Program-made: the position numbers and the translations under genes | Notes under the pieces: model-generated | Databases searched by the model: none | Told to the model about the DNA's origin: nothing | Seen by the model: only the letters and a program-made list of their open reading frames with translations | From: Pseudomonas orientalis | GTDB taxonomy: Bacteria; Pseudomonadota; Gammaproteobacteria; Pseudomonadales; Pseudomonadaceae | Assembly: GCF_022807995.1 (NCBI RefSeq) | Contig: NZ_CP094351.1 | Span: forward strand, 3,751,001 to 3,815,000 | Direction of reading: 5' to 3' | DNA: 64,000 bases | Shown here: in pieces, positions 52,901-60,664 of the stretch | Numbering within the stretch: position 1 is the stretch's first letter | Layout: each line of letters begins with the position of its first letter

Positions 52901-53264
52901 CGTGATCCAGAACCTGGACGATACGGTGCTGAAAATGCGGCGTCTGAAAAAGCTCGGCATAAGCTTTGCGATGGATGATTTTGGCACCGGTTACTCCTCC
53001 CTCACCTACCTCAAGCGCTTGCCGGTGGACGCGCTGAAAATCGACCAGTCGTTTGTGCGCGACGCAACTCACGATCCCAATGACGCTGAAATCATCCGCG
53101 CCATTGTCGCCATGGCCCGCAGCTTGAATCTGGAAGTGATCGCCGAAGGCGTGGAAACCGTGGAGCAACTGGCGTTCCTGCAAAAGCTCGGTTGTCATTT
53201 GTATCAGGGGTACTTGCATAGCCGGCCATTGCCGATAGAGGGGTTCAGGCAGTTGCTGGAATAG
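49986..53264 (+). CDS. Multi-PAS GGDEF-EAL protein (c-di-GMP turnover)
   Basis: 1092 residues, no signal peptide or membrane helix, so cytosolic. About five PAS/PAC modules fill residues 30-655 (e.g. LGAWCWEIGTGRISWSRGTQ, FASLFQASPDPICVTCLDSG, FAKAFHSSPDAISITERDTG). GGDEF domain about 660-825 has an intact LGGDEF (near 740) and an inhibitory I-site RTED five residues before it. EAL domain about 840-1090 has EALVRWQHP (near 872), DDFGTGYSSLTYLKRLPVDA and AEGVETVEQL, the set needed for phosphodiesterase activity. Both activities look possible; the net sign cannot be read. Ribosome site is weak. Confidence 0.93.
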   Translation: MPNPVDSVPPLPRIYALDPQEAEQRWDSAPQLLSALNAARLGAWCWEIGTGRISWSRGTQALFGYDPRQPLPNDLNYLDLLAPEDRARVVRAFHAVLAGEPVEQAMHHRIQWPDGSLHWLEINGSLVPDKNGRHRMIGVIREITHQREREDALSHSEKRFATLFHLCPNMVLLTRQADGRISEANHHFELLFGWPVAQVIGRTTLELGLWRDPEQRAHLVRATQRKGESITMEVQFCASNGQIHDGTLSAQKVELDGEAYLLSTFLDTTERKNAEQALKDSQERLDLALDSAQLGTWDWHIPTGMLYGSARAAQLHGLPCEPFHESFDAFFEGMTDKDREDMRHAYRSLREGPGGNYQLTYRVPAEDGSVRYLESRARLYRDESGKPLRMAGTLLDITDQVEREQRLSASEEKFASLFQASPDPICVTCLDSGEFIEINPAFTQTFGWTAAEVIDKSVEQIGLWDESSKRLQRIEHVIREQSLSNVAIVVHAKNGQTLTCVISSRLIKVNQQPCIVTTLRDITQQQRSEAALKASEEKFAKAFHSSPDAISITERDTGRYVEVNDGFCRLTGYRAEEAIGLTLYQIGIWADENQRTALLAELQIKGRIHHLEMLWHNKGGEVLAVEVSVEPITLNETPCLLLTARDVSLLKNAQAQIRHLAYHDPLTNLPNRALLMDRLSQQIALLKRHNLRGALLFLDLDHFKHINDSLGHPVGDTVLKIVTARLEASVRTEDTVARLGGDEFVVLLSGLEGSRTQVSGQVQALADTLRELLSEPMFLDGHRLQVTPSIGVALIPDHGTTPADLLKRADIALYRAKDSGRNTTQMFHNSMQKTASERLRMETDLRLALSRGEFSVHYQPQVDARGNRIVGAEALVRWQHPQLGAQSPGEFIKVLEDSGLILEVGTWILDQACGAFARLIAEGLVDPLNFSLCVNISPRQFRQNDFVERVERSLKQHLLPYSFLKLEITEGIVIQNLDDTVLKMRRLKKLGISFAMDDFGTGYSSLTYLKRLPVDALKIDQSFVRDATHDPNDAEIIRAIVAMARSLNLEVIAEGVETVEQLAFLQKLGCHLYQGYLHSRPLPIEGFRQLLE

Positions 53265-53329
53265 GCGTTTTTGAAGCGCAGCGTGGAAACAAATGCACCC
53301 TGGGTTATCCCTGCCCAGGTGCATCATGG

Positions 53330-54280
53330 TCAAATCAGTGCGACGGCCTGACCATGCGTGGGGGCTCGCCCCTGTTTTCCCCATAACTCCTCGCGGCCGT
53401 TGATGACCGCCACCGAATGCCCGGTACGGTTCACCATCCCCAATTGTCCCTGGGCCAGATCACGCACCTGCACTCGTTTCATATGTTTTCTCAACCCAAG
53501 GCGCAGAAAGCCTTCGCCCGGACCGGTTTCGTCCTCCCCGTTGTTCAGGCTACGAATCGCAGCCTGATAACTGCGACCGGCCGTGCGATCGTTGTTTTCC
53601 ATTTGCGCACGTTTGGCGCTGACGGCAAACAGGAACTGCGCATCCTTGAGCATGCCTTTGTCGGGCCCATGGAATTTGGCGCCCCGGCTGCCCTCTGCCA
53701 ATTCGCGGTCGGACAATGTGAGCCGAAAGCCGTCGCGCATGAGGACGTGGTATCCGTCATTGGTTTTGGCCACTTCCTGGAAAATATCCGTGGGGCTTTG
53801 TCCGAATCGGTGCATCGCAGCCTTGATGGCCGACACCGTCACGCAGTTGCCATCAGGGCCCTGGCGAAAGCCACTCCAGATATTGTCGGGCTTCGCGCCG
53901 CCGCGCTTGTTGGACAAACCCGGAATGTTTGCTGCGGCATCCGGTTTTGGTAATACCGGATGGGGGGTTACCTGTGGAACAACAGGTGAAGGAACAGTGT
54001 CAGGCACATTCCTTTCTTTTTTATCAGCGATCAGCGCGAGCAACTGAGAAAAAAAAGAAGTGAATAAAGCTACCACTGCATTGATCGCCTGCGAGTCGTT
54101 CCCAACAGGCATCGAAGGTTGTGGTCCATCGGCATAAGTTATATCAGGCGCCACCTTGACCGATGCCTGACTGACACTTGCTTCAATAGAGGCTTCATTA
54201 CTTGCACTGAGTGCATCAATTGATAGTGACTGCCCTACATCAATGACCCGCGCAATGTTATTAATTGAACAGAGTGACAT
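53330..54280 (-). CDS. Candidate type III secreted protein with papain-like cysteine protease motif
   Basis: 316 residues from an ATG after AGGGAGAACTCC. The N-terminus MSLCSINNIARVIDVGQSLS has Leu at position 3, no acidic residue in the first 12 and is Ser-rich to about 45, as in Pseudomonas type III effectors. An amphipathic helix (INAVVALFTSFFSQLLALIA, 66-85) and a Pro-rich linker (93-118) follow. The C-terminal domain (130-316) has Gln140 six residues before Cys146 (RQGPDGNCVTVSAIKAAM), the papain oxyanion-Gln/Cys spacing, and His288 with Asn294 (GHSVAVINGREELWG). Probably co-expressed with the upstream Pro-rich gene. Family not recognised; protease activity and secretion are inferred. 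Confidence 0.6.
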   Translation of the reverse strand: MSLCSINNIARVIDVGQSLSIDALSASNEASIEASVSQASVKVAPDITYADGPQPSMPVGNDSQAINAVVALFTSFFSQLLALIADKKERNVPDTVPSPVVPQVTPHPVLPKPDAAANIPGLSNKRGGAKPDNIWSGFRQGPDGNCVTVSAIKAAMHRFGQSPTDIFQEVAKTNDGYHVLMRDGFRLTLSDRELAEGSRGAKFHGPDKGMLKDAQFLFAVSAKRAQMENNDRTAGRSYQAAIRSLNNGEDETGPGEGFLRLGLRKHMKRVQVRDLAQGQLGMVNRTGHSVAVINGREELWGKQGRAPTHGQAVALI

Positions 54281-54296
54281 GGAGTTCTCCCTGCAC

Positions 54297-54333
54297 AGGC
54301 ATCTCTTCGACAGATACTTTCGAAAAGATGCCT
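54297..54333. repeat. 14-bp-arm inverted repeat between the two candidate secreted-protein genes
   Basis: AGGCATCT-C-TTCGA (54297-54310) pairs with TCGAA-AAGATGCCT (to 54333). No T-run follows in either direction, so read-through into the distal gene is expected; it may tune the ratio of the two products. Confidence 0.6.
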
Positions 54334-54368
54334 GCACTTATAAAAAGACTGAAACGCGATGACTGCCT

Positions 54369-55538
54369 TTAAAACCTGGAACTTAGCCGATGATTAAAGC
54401 GCCCATGTCTGCCAGCAGATCGGTCGTCAACAGGGCCCGGACTTGTCAGGTCAGGAGTGGGAGCATCGGGCAATGGTGTTGGCTTGGCGTCCGGTAGCAC
54501 AGGGGGTTGCGGTTTGGTATCCGTTGGCACATTAGGCTTTGGGAAGTTGCCCGGAAGCACGGGTGGCTGGGGCTTGGCATCCGGCAACACAGGGGGTTGT
54601 GGTTTGGTATCCGTTGGAACATTAGGCTTTGGGAAGTTGCCCGGAAGCACGGGTGGCTGGGGCTTGGTGTCCGGCAGCACGGACGGCTGTGGTTTGGCAT
54701 CCGGCAACACGGATGGCAGGGGCCTGGTATCCGTGGAAACCCTTGGCATCGGCAGGCGGTCCGGCGAGACTTTTCCATCTGGGCAGTGGCAATGACCGAC
54801 AACCACGCTCACGTTTACGTTTGTCTTGGGGTCGTTGTTTACGCTTATCTCGGGCCTGGGCACCGTTGGAGGCAGCGGCATAGGGTGCGGTTTATTTCCA
54901 CCAGGCAGGTTGATCGAAGGCTCATTGGGTTTTGGCAGGACCCGCAGCCCGCCTGCATCCGGTTTCACTAGTTCTTTGCTGGTATCGGGTTTCACCGGCA
55001 GTTGGCCCGCATCCGGCTTGATCAGCTCTTTGCTGCTGTCCGGTTTCACCGGCAGCTTGCCCGCATCCGGCTTGATCAGCTCTTTGCTGCTGTCCGGTTT
55101 CACCGGCAGCTTGCCCGCGTCCGGCTTGATCAGCTCTTTGCTGCTGTCCGGTTTCACCGGCAGCTTGCCCGCATCCGGCTTGATCAGCTCTTTGCTGCTG
55201 TCCGGTTTCACCGGCAGCTTGCCTGTATCCGGCTTGATCAACTCTTTGCTGGTATCCGGTTCAATCGGTAATTTACCTGAATCAGGCTTCACGGGTGGTT
55301 TGCCCGAAAATATGTCGCGCATGGCCTTGAAGATACCTTCAAGCATATCGAACAACTGTCTCAGAGCGGTCTCAGGGGTGACCACCGTATTATCGGGACG
55401 CAATGGCGTTTGAAGCGTTGTTGTACCAAGAGGCTGAGCGGTCGGTTTGAGATTAACTTTATTGTTCGAAACCGCTTGTTGCTCAAGAGCAGATGTATCG
55501 ACTTTTACCAATGGCGGAGTGTTAATCGACATAGACAT
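54369..55538 (-). CDS. Pro-rich tandem-repeat protein, candidate secreted partner
   Basis: 389 residues from an ATG 7 nt after AAGGAA. N-terminus MSMSINTPPLVKVDTSALEQ lacks acidic residues in the first 12 positions. An amphipathic helix (ETALRQLFDMLEGIFKAMRD, 56-75) precedes six 18-residue repeats of the form KPDSSKELIKPDAGKLPV (about 83-195). A CxC (GHCHCPDGK) follows, then 30-residue repeats (PVLPGNFPKPNVPTDTKPQP). No signal peptide or membrane helix. Shares layout (short N-terminus, amphipathic helix, Pro-rich linker) with the distal gene product. Looks extended and secreted; harpin-like or helper function is speculation. Preceded by the hrp-box candidate at 55636-55663. Confidence 0.65.
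   Translation of the reverse strand: MSMSINTPPLVKVDTSALEQQAVSNNKVNLKPTAQPLGTTTLQTPLRPDNTVVTPETALRQLFDMLEGIFKAMRDIFSGKPPVKPDSGKLPIEPDTSKELIKPDTGKLPVKPDSSKELIKPDAGKLPVKPDSSKELIKPDAGKLPVKPDSSKELIKPDAGKLPVKPDSSKELIKPDAGQLPVKPDTSKELVKPDAGGLRVLPKPNEPSINLPGGNKPHPMPLPPTVPRPEISVNNDPKTNVNVSVVVGHCHCPDGKVSPDRLPMPRVSTDTRPLPSVLPDAKPQPSVLPDTKPQPPVLPGNFPKPNVPTDTKPQPPVLPDAKPQPPVLPGNFPKPNVPTDTKPQPPVLPDAKPTPLPDAPTPDLTSPGPVDDRSAGRHGRFNHRLSSRF
54481..54690. repeat. 90-bp tandem repeat within the Pro-rich gene
   Basis: Units begin at 54481 and 54571 and a partial one at 54661; the two full copies differ at few positions. They encode the 30-residue PNVPTDTKPQPPVLPDAKPQ-type repeat. Confidence 0.85.
54955..55280. 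repeat. 54-bp tandem repeat within the Pro-rich gene
   Basis: Six units; the central four are almost identical at DNA level (GCTCTTTGCTGCTGTCCGGT core), the outer two diverged. Encodes the 18-residue Lys-Pro-Asp repeats. Copy number is likely to vary between strains. Confidence 0.88.
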
Positions 55539-55635
55539 ACGCACGTTCCTTATTTCATACAACCCGACCGATTAAGGGTCAGAGGGAGTGATAGTTTTAT
55601 TGACTGAGAACAGCAGCACTGCTTCAGTCCCTCCA

Positions 55636-55663
55636 TTCGTGGGAAGTTGAGCTATCGAGTTCC
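55636..55663 (-). promoter_or_regulatory. Candidate HrpL-dependent promoter (hrp box)
   Basis: The reverse strand reads GGAACT (55663-55658), 15 nt, then CCAC (55642-55639) followed by GAA, against the hrp-box consensus GGAACC-N15/16-CCACNNA. One mismatch in the first block; spacing and the trailing A fit. It ends about 100 nt before the ATG of the Pro-rich gene. The rest of the 380-bp region (55539-55919) holds no gene, only this site and the dusC terminator. Confidence 0.55.
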
Positions 55664-55857
55664 GCAAATCGCAGTTCATATAAGGAAACCAAAGCGCATT
55701 ATCAGACTTTGCCTCATGGACAATTTCCGCCAAGCCTTGATTTATGGCTTTTTCGATACGCCGGTGTCGTCACACGCGCTAATACTCTGTAGGAATGTCA
55801 CTCGCCGTTAATATTCCATGTATTTACTCGCCCACGGTTGTGTTAACTCGCACGCGT

Positions 55858-55884
55858 AAAAAAGGCGCCTGCGTTGGCGCCTTT
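55858..55884 (-). terminator. Terminator of dusC
   Basis: Reverse strand GGCGCC-AACGCA-GGCGCC followed by six T residues, 35 nt after the dusC stop. Confidence 0.88.
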
Positions 55885-55919
55885 ATGGAAGTCTGATGTA
55901 AGAACTCGATTGCCTGGGT

Positions 55920-56879
55920 TCAGCCAGCCACCGGATGCGGCATCCCCAGCAAGCGACTGACCTGCTCCAGGTCGGTCTCGCGGCGCAGGGCGGTAAACAG
56001 CTCTACCGCTTCGGGGTAGTTGCGCGTCAGCATCGCCAGCCACTGCTTCAAGCGGCCAGGCGCCTGGCGCTCAGTCAATTGCGCCACCGATTGGGTCCAG
56101 AAGTCCTGGAGCATGGGCTGCATCTGCGCCCATGTCATCTGCACCACCTCTTGCCCTGCACGCGCCGCCGCGATCTGCCGCGCCAGGTCAGGGCGCGCCA
56201 CCAGGCCACGACCAAGCATGATGTCTTCGGCGCCGCTGACTTCGCGGCAACGCTTCCAATCGTCGACGCTCCAGATGTCGCCATTGGCAAACACCGGCAC
56301 CTTGACCACCTCCTGCACCCGGGGGATCCACTCCCAATGGGCCGGCGGCTTGTAGCCGTCGGTTTTGGTACGTGCATGCACCACAATGTGCGCGGCCCCG
56401 CCTTCGGCCAGCGCGGTCGCACAGACCAGTGCGCCATCCGGACTGTCGAAGCCCAGGCGCATTTTAGCGGTGACCGGGATATGGGCCGGGACCGCACGGC
56501 GCACATGCTCGACGATCCGGTTGAGCAGCTCCGGCTCCTTGAGCAGCACCGCGCCGCCACGGGACTTGTTGACGGTCTTGGCCGGGCAGCCGAAGTTGAG
56601 GTCGATCACCTGCGAGCCCAACTCGCAGGCCAGGGCGGCGTTTTCCGCCAGGCATACCGGGTCAGACCCCAGCAGTTGCACACGCAGCGGCACACCCGCT
56701 GCGGTATGGGCACCCTGCAGCAGTTCCGGAGCGAGCTTGTGAAAATAGGCGGGGGTGAGCAAGCGGTCGTTGACGCGGATGAATTCGGTCACGCACCAGT
56801 CGATACCGCCCACGCGGGTCAACACGTCCCGCAGGATGTTGTCGACCAACCCCTCCATGGGCGCCAAAGCAATTTGCAT
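55920..56879 (-). CDS. dusC: tRNA-dihydrouridine(16) synthase
   Basis: 319 residues of the Dus family: MQIALAPMEGLVDNILRDVL, catalytic Cys in IDLNFGCPAKTVNKSRGGAV, and FMN-binding VFANGDIWSVDDW and DIMLGRGLVARPDL. The short ALAPMEGL N-terminus and C-terminal recruitment domain fit DusC (U16). A GTG three codons earlier is an alternative start. Confidence 0.93.
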   Translation of the reverse strand: MQIALAPMEGLVDNILRDVLTRVGGIDWCVTEFIRVNDRLLTPAYFHKLAPELLQGAHTAAGVPLRVQLLGSDPVCLAENAALACELGSQVIDLNFGCPAKTVNKSRGGAVLLKEPELLNRIVEHVRRAVPAHIPVTAKMRLGFDSPDGALVCATALAEGGAAHIVVHARTKTDGYKPPAHWEWIPRVQEVVKVPVFANGDIWSVDDWKRCREVSGAEDIMLGRGLVARPDLARQIAAARAGQEVVQMTWAQMQPMLQDFWTQSVAQLTERQAPGRLKQWLAMLTRNYPEAVELFTALRRETDLEQVSRLLGMPHPVAG

Positions 56880-56934
56880 GGATAACACTCAACAAAAATC
56901 GTGGCGCAGTTTACTGGGTTTCCCGCAACAACCG

Positions 56935-57369
56935 TTAACCCCCTGTCAGCGCAGGCCCATATCCTTCAATGAACTCGGCCGGCATGCGCTTGGGCCTGCC
57001 GCTGGACAGTTCGATGCAAACGAAGGTGGTGTGGGCGCGCAGCAAGGTCGCACCGTCACGCGGGCGTACCAGCTGAAAACGACGTGTCATCTTCAGGCGC
57101 TGGTCCCAGTCGACAATCCACGTGGCCAGTTGCAGCTCATCGCCTTCGTAGCCGGCCGCCAGGTAGTCGATCTCATGACGTACCACCGCCATGGCGCGGT
57201 CCAGGCGCCGATACTCGGTGAGGTCCAGCCCTAGACGCTGGGAATGGCGCCACGCGCAACGCTCCAGCCAGGACACGTACACCGCGTTATTGGCGTGCCC
57301 AAGGCCGTCGATGTCCTCGGCGGCGACCTGCAGGTCGATGATGAACGGCGTTGCCAGATCCCAGCCCAT
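56935..57369 (-). CDS. Acyl-CoA thioesterase (hotdog fold, 4HBT family)
   Basis: 144 residues: DIDGLGHANNAVYVSWLERC holds the catalytic Asp of the 4-hydroxybenzoyl-CoA thioesterase family (DxxGHVNN-type), followed by the hotdog strand MAVVRHEIDYLAAGYEGDEL. Substrate not readable. Independent of dusC (55-nt gap) or co-transcribed with it. Confidence 0.9.
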   Translation of the reverse strand: MGWDLATPFIIDLQVAAEDIDGLGHANNAVYVSWLERCAWRHSQRLGLDLTEYRRLDRAMAVVRHEIDYLAAGYEGDELQLATWIVDWDQRLKMTRRFQLVRPRDGATLLRAHTTFVCIELSSGRPKRMPAEFIEGYGPALTGG

Positions 57370-57408
57370 GCCTTGCTCCAGTCGATTGATGTCGGCGGGC
57401 GCAGTGTA

Positions 57409-57600
57409 TCAGGCGCTCTGGCGCTCCTGCACATGACAGCTCGCCAGCAGCGAGAGCAAGTCAACCGCTGCCTCGAGCATGGCACGGGCGAACAGCAGCA
57501 CGTGCGCTTCACGCCCCGGCGAATGCCCATGGGCCGGGCCATCCAGTGCAATCACCGAATAACCGCTCTCCACCAGCGGCGTAATCAGGCCGGCAAACTC
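57409..57600 (-). pseudogene. Alpha/beta-hydrolase gene fragment
   Basis: The reverse frame reads YAEFAGLITPLVESGYSVIA then LDGPAHGHSPGREAHVLLFA, clearly an alpha/beta hydrolase N-terminal segment with the DGPAHG loop, but the start lies inside the TetR gene end and the frame stops after about 60 codons without the nucleophile elbow or the rest of the fold. A deletion has removed most of the gene. Confidence 0.7.
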
Positions 57601-58141
57601 AGCGTACCGCCGACTTGGCCGCGCGCAGCACACGGTCGGACAGCTCCCCGGGACCCAGGGCCCGCGCCAGCGTCAGGCCGCCGACCATCAGCGCCATGTC
57701 GGCCAGGGCCTTGTCGGTGTCTTCCGGGCTGGCCGCCAGTTGAGCGGTCATCAGCTCGCAATGCTCGTTCAATGCCTGACGAAACTCGTCGGGCAAACGG
57801 CCCATCTCGCCAACCGTCGCCGGCAGCGGGCATGCCTGGCCGGTGGAATCGCGGTGCTTGCGCGACAAGTAAAACGCCGCCACCAGGCTTCGACGCTCTT
57901 CACCGGTCAGTTGGGTGTCCAAGTCTTCTATCGCCGCACGGCGCTTGGCCAGCAACTGAGTGAAGGCCTCCAGCATCAGCGCATCCTTGCTTTCAAAGTG
58001 CGCATAAAAACCACCTACCGTCAGCCCCGCCGCGCCCATGACTTCGCCGACGCTCGGCTCAGCCGGGCCACGCTGGATCAATGCCGCGCTGGCGGCCTGC
58101 AGGATGCGTTCGCGTGTTTGCGCTTTTTTATCGCTCATCAA
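57599..58141 (-). CDS. TetR-family transcriptional regulator
   Basis: 180 residues: helix-turn-helix at about 10-56 (RILQAASAALIQRGPAEPSV, AAGLTVGGFYAHFESKDALM) and a C-terminal ligand domain (GQACPLPATVGEMGRLPDEF, ALADMALMVGGLTLARALGP). GGAGG precedes two consecutive ATG codons. It may have controlled the adjacent, now decayed hydrolase gene; its present target is unknown. Confidence 0.92.
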   Translation of the reverse strand: MMSDKKAQTRERILQAASAALIQRGPAEPSVGEVMGAAGLTVGGFYAHFESKDALMLEAFTQLLAKRRAAIEDLDTQLTGEERRSLVAAFYLSRKHRDSTGQACPLPATVGEMGRLPDEFRQALNEHCELMTAQLAASPEDTDKALADMALMVGGLTLARALGPGELSDRVLRAAKSAVR

Positions 58142-58264
58142 AGCCTCCGTCTCTCATGGGTTGAATATTATTACCATAATAATATTGCGCAAGCGACAAG
58201 CACGACCATTGGTCAGAACAGAAGAAAGGAAGTGGAAAAAGAATTGGCCAAACGCCAGACAAAC

Positions 58265-58296
58265 AAAAGGGCCATTCAATAATTGAATGACCCTTA
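58265..58296 (-). terminator. Terminator of the tRNA-Ala/Glu cluster
   Basis: Reverse strand AAGGG-T-CATTCAAT pairs with ATTGAATG-G-CCCTT and continues in TTTG. About 25 nt beyond the last tRNA-Glu. Confidence 0.8.
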
Positions 58297-58320
58297 AAAA
58301 TCCCGCAGAGCGGGTAATCG

Positions 58321-58396
58321 TGGCGTCCCCTAGGGGACTCGAACCCCTGTTACCGCCGTGAAAGGGCGGTGTCCTAGGCCACTAGACGAAGGGGAC
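58321..58396 (-). tRNA. tRNA-Glu (anticodon TTC), copy 2
   Basis: 76 nt with CCA; acceptor GTCCCCT/AGGGGAC, anticodon loop CTTTCAC. Confidence 0.96.
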
Positions 58397-58474
58397 ACAA
58401 ACCTTCTGTACAGTGATCGGTGCAAAGACCGATCGATTCAAGGACGGAGTGGCCGCAACCTTGAACCTGTAAAT

Positions 58475-58550
<76 letters not shown>

Positions 58551-58599
58551 GATTTTTCGCCTGGCGGCGCAGCAGCCCTTTCGAACTGCTTGTTGAAAC

Positions 58600-58675
58600 T
58601 GGCGTCCCCTAGGGGACTCGAACCCCTGTTACCGCCGTGAAAGGGCGGTGTCCTAGGCCACTAGACGAAGGGGAC
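58600..58675 (-). tRNA. tRNA-Glu (anticodon TTC), copy 1
   Basis: Identical to 58321-58396; offset 279 bp. Confidence 0.96.
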
Positions 58676-58753
58676 AAAACCTTCTGTACAACTGATCGGC
58701 GCTGAGTGCCGATCGATTCAAGGACGGTGTGGCCAGACCTTGAACCTGTAAAT

Positions 58754-58829
<76 letters not shown>

Positions 58830-58936
58830 TCATCGGTGAGGACGGGGCGAATCTTAATGGCGGTTTCGAAACGTGTCAAATTTATTTTCAACAATTTTCA
58901 AAATTTTTTGCCGGGATAACAATCACTTACCGATCA

Positions 58937-58961
58937 AACCCCGGAAAACCGGGGTTTGGTC
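58937..58961 (-). terminator. Hairpin after gltX (possible terminator)
   Basis: AAACCCCGG-TTTT-CCGGGGTTT perfect stem, 16 nt after the gltX stop, followed only by TTTGAT. The tRNA cluster begins about 110 nt further on, so partial read-through into it is conceivable. Confidence 0.65.
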
Positions 58962-58976
58962 GTTACAGCCGTTCGC

Positions 58977-60458
58977 TCAAGCGATAGCGCCCAGCAGCTT
59001 TTCCCACTCTTTGTTTTCTTTCTTTGAGACACCACCAAGCAAATCAAGGGCTTGGCGCAGACGGAAACGCGTGAGGTCCGGGCCGAGGATTTCCATCGCA
59101 TCGAGCACCGACACCGAACTGGCCTGCCCGGTGATCGCGGCAAACATCAAGGGCATGGCGTCACGCAGCTTGAGCTCCAGGGACTCCACCACCGCCTGGA
59201 TGGTCGCCGTGATCGCATCCTTTTCCCACTGACGCAGGCTTTCGAGCTTCCACAGGATCAACTGCATCAGCTGGCGCACCTGATCACCGGAAAGCTTCTT
59301 GGACTCAAACAGCTTGGGATCCGGATTCACGCCACCGGCGAAGAAGAAGCTGGCCAGCGGTGCGACCTGACTGAACGTCTCCACCCTGCCCTGCACCAGT
59401 GGCGCAATCTTCATCATGTACTCGGGGTTGAGTGCCCACTGCTGCACACGGCTGGCGAACTCTTCGACCGGCAAATCACGCAGCCACTGGCCGTTGAGCC
59501 ACGACAGCTTCTCGATATCGAAAATCGGCCCGCCCAGGGAAACGCGGGACAGGTCGAAGTGATCGACCATTTCCTGCAGCGAGAACTTCTCGCGCTCGTC
59601 AGGCATCGACCAGCCCATGCGGCCCAGGTAATTGAGCATCGCTTCGGGCATGAAGCCCATGCGCTCGTAGAAGGTCACCGACGTCGGGTTCTTGCGCTTG
59701 GACAGCTTGCTCTTGTCCGGGTTACGCAGCAGCGGCATGTAGCACAGCTGCGGCTGTTCCCAGCCAAAGTATTCGTAGAGCAGGATCAGCTTGGGCGCTG
59801 ACGGCAGCCACTCTTCGCCACGCAGCACATGGGTGATACCCATCAGGTGGTCGTCGACCACGTTGGCCAGGAAGTACGTCGGCAGGCCGTCGGTCTTCAT
59901 CAGCACCTGCATGTCCATGCGGTCCCACGGAATCTCGACATCACCGCGCAGCATGTCCGGCACCACGCACACGCCTTCGCTCGGCACCTTCATGCGGATC
60001 ACATGGGGTTCGCCGGCAGCCAGGCGCGCGGCCACTTCTTCCTTGGACAGCAGCAGCGCGCGGCCATCGTAGCGCGGTGTCTCGCCACGGGCCTGTTGCT
60101 CGGCACGCATCTGGTCCAGCTCTTCGGCGGTGCAGAAGCACGGGAACGCATGACCCATGTCCACCAGTTGCTGGGTGTACTGCTTATAGATATCGCTGCG
60201 CTCGCTCTGGCGATACGGGCCGTGGGGGCCGCCGACGTCCGGGCCTTCCGCCCAGGTGATGCCCAGCCAGCGCAGGGCATCGAAAATCTGCTGTTCCGAC
60301 TCACGGGTCGAGCGCAGTTGATCGGTGTCTTCGATCCGCAGGATGAATTCACCGCCGTGCTGCTTGGCAAAGCAGTAGTTGAACAAGGCGATGTAAGCAG
60401 TGCCGACGTGGGGATCCCCAGTAGGCGATGGCGCAATGCGCGTGCGGACGGTGGTCAT
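58977..60458 (-). CDS. gltX: Glutamate--tRNA ligase
   Basis: 493 residues from MTTVRTRIAPSPTGDPHVGT. Class I signature HVGT (HIGH type) at about 16-19 and the KMSKS-type loop SKLSKRKNPT (about 250). It charges tRNA-Glu. A 70-residue upstream extension crosses a REPIN and is rejected. Genes for tRNA-Glu follow directly, a shared-supply arrangement common in pseudomonads. Confidence 0.97.
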   Translation of the reverse strand: MTTVRTRIAPSPTGDPHVGTAYIALFNYCFAKQHGGEFILRIEDTDQLRSTRESEQQIFDALRWLGITWAEGPDVGGPHGPYRQSERSDIYKQYTQQLVDMGHAFPCFCTAEELDQMRAEQQARGETPRYDGRALLLSKEEVAARLAAGEPHVIRMKVPSEGVCVVPDMLRGDVEIPWDRMDMQVLMKTDGLPTYFLANVVDDHLMGITHVLRGEEWLPSAPKLILLYEYFGWEQPQLCYMPLLRNPDKSKLSKRKNPTSVTFYERMGFMPEAMLNYLGRMGWSMPDEREKFSLQEMVDHFDLSRVSLGGPIFDIEKLSWLNGQWLRDLPVEEFASRVQQWALNPEYMMKIAPLVQGRVETFSQVAPLASFFFAGGVNPDPKLFESKKLSGDQVRQLMQLILWKLESLRQWEKDAITATIQAVVESLELKLRDAMPLMFAAITGQASSVSVLDAMEILGPDLTRFRLRQALDLLGGVSKKENKEWEKLLGAIA

Positions 60459-60550
60459 GGCAGGTCTCGAATGGGCGATGAAACTGAAAATTGAAACAAG
60501 GGGCGAATGGTAACACCAGCTTGGGTGATTCCGGGAGACCGAGGCGCGGC

Positions 60551-60645
60551 CATCGGGGGCAAGCCCCCTCCCACACTGAATGGGGTTCACACATCTGAAT
60601 GTGTGAATACAGTCAAATGTGGGAGGGGGCTTGCCCCCGATGAGG
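60551..60645. repeat. REPIN
   Basis: CATCGGGGGCAAGCCCCCTC (from 60551) and inverted GTGGGAGGGGGCTTGCCCCC (to about 60645), with an extra internal palindrome (CACACATCTGAATGTGTG). Between gltX and uvrB. Confidence 0.9.
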
Positions 60646-60664
60646 CCGATGAAGACACCGCAAA

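Noticed and set aside
54955..55280. Regular repeats as a CRISPR array
   Set aside because: Repeat units are contiguous without unique spacers and keep an open reading frame; they are coding tandem repeats. No cas gene is present.
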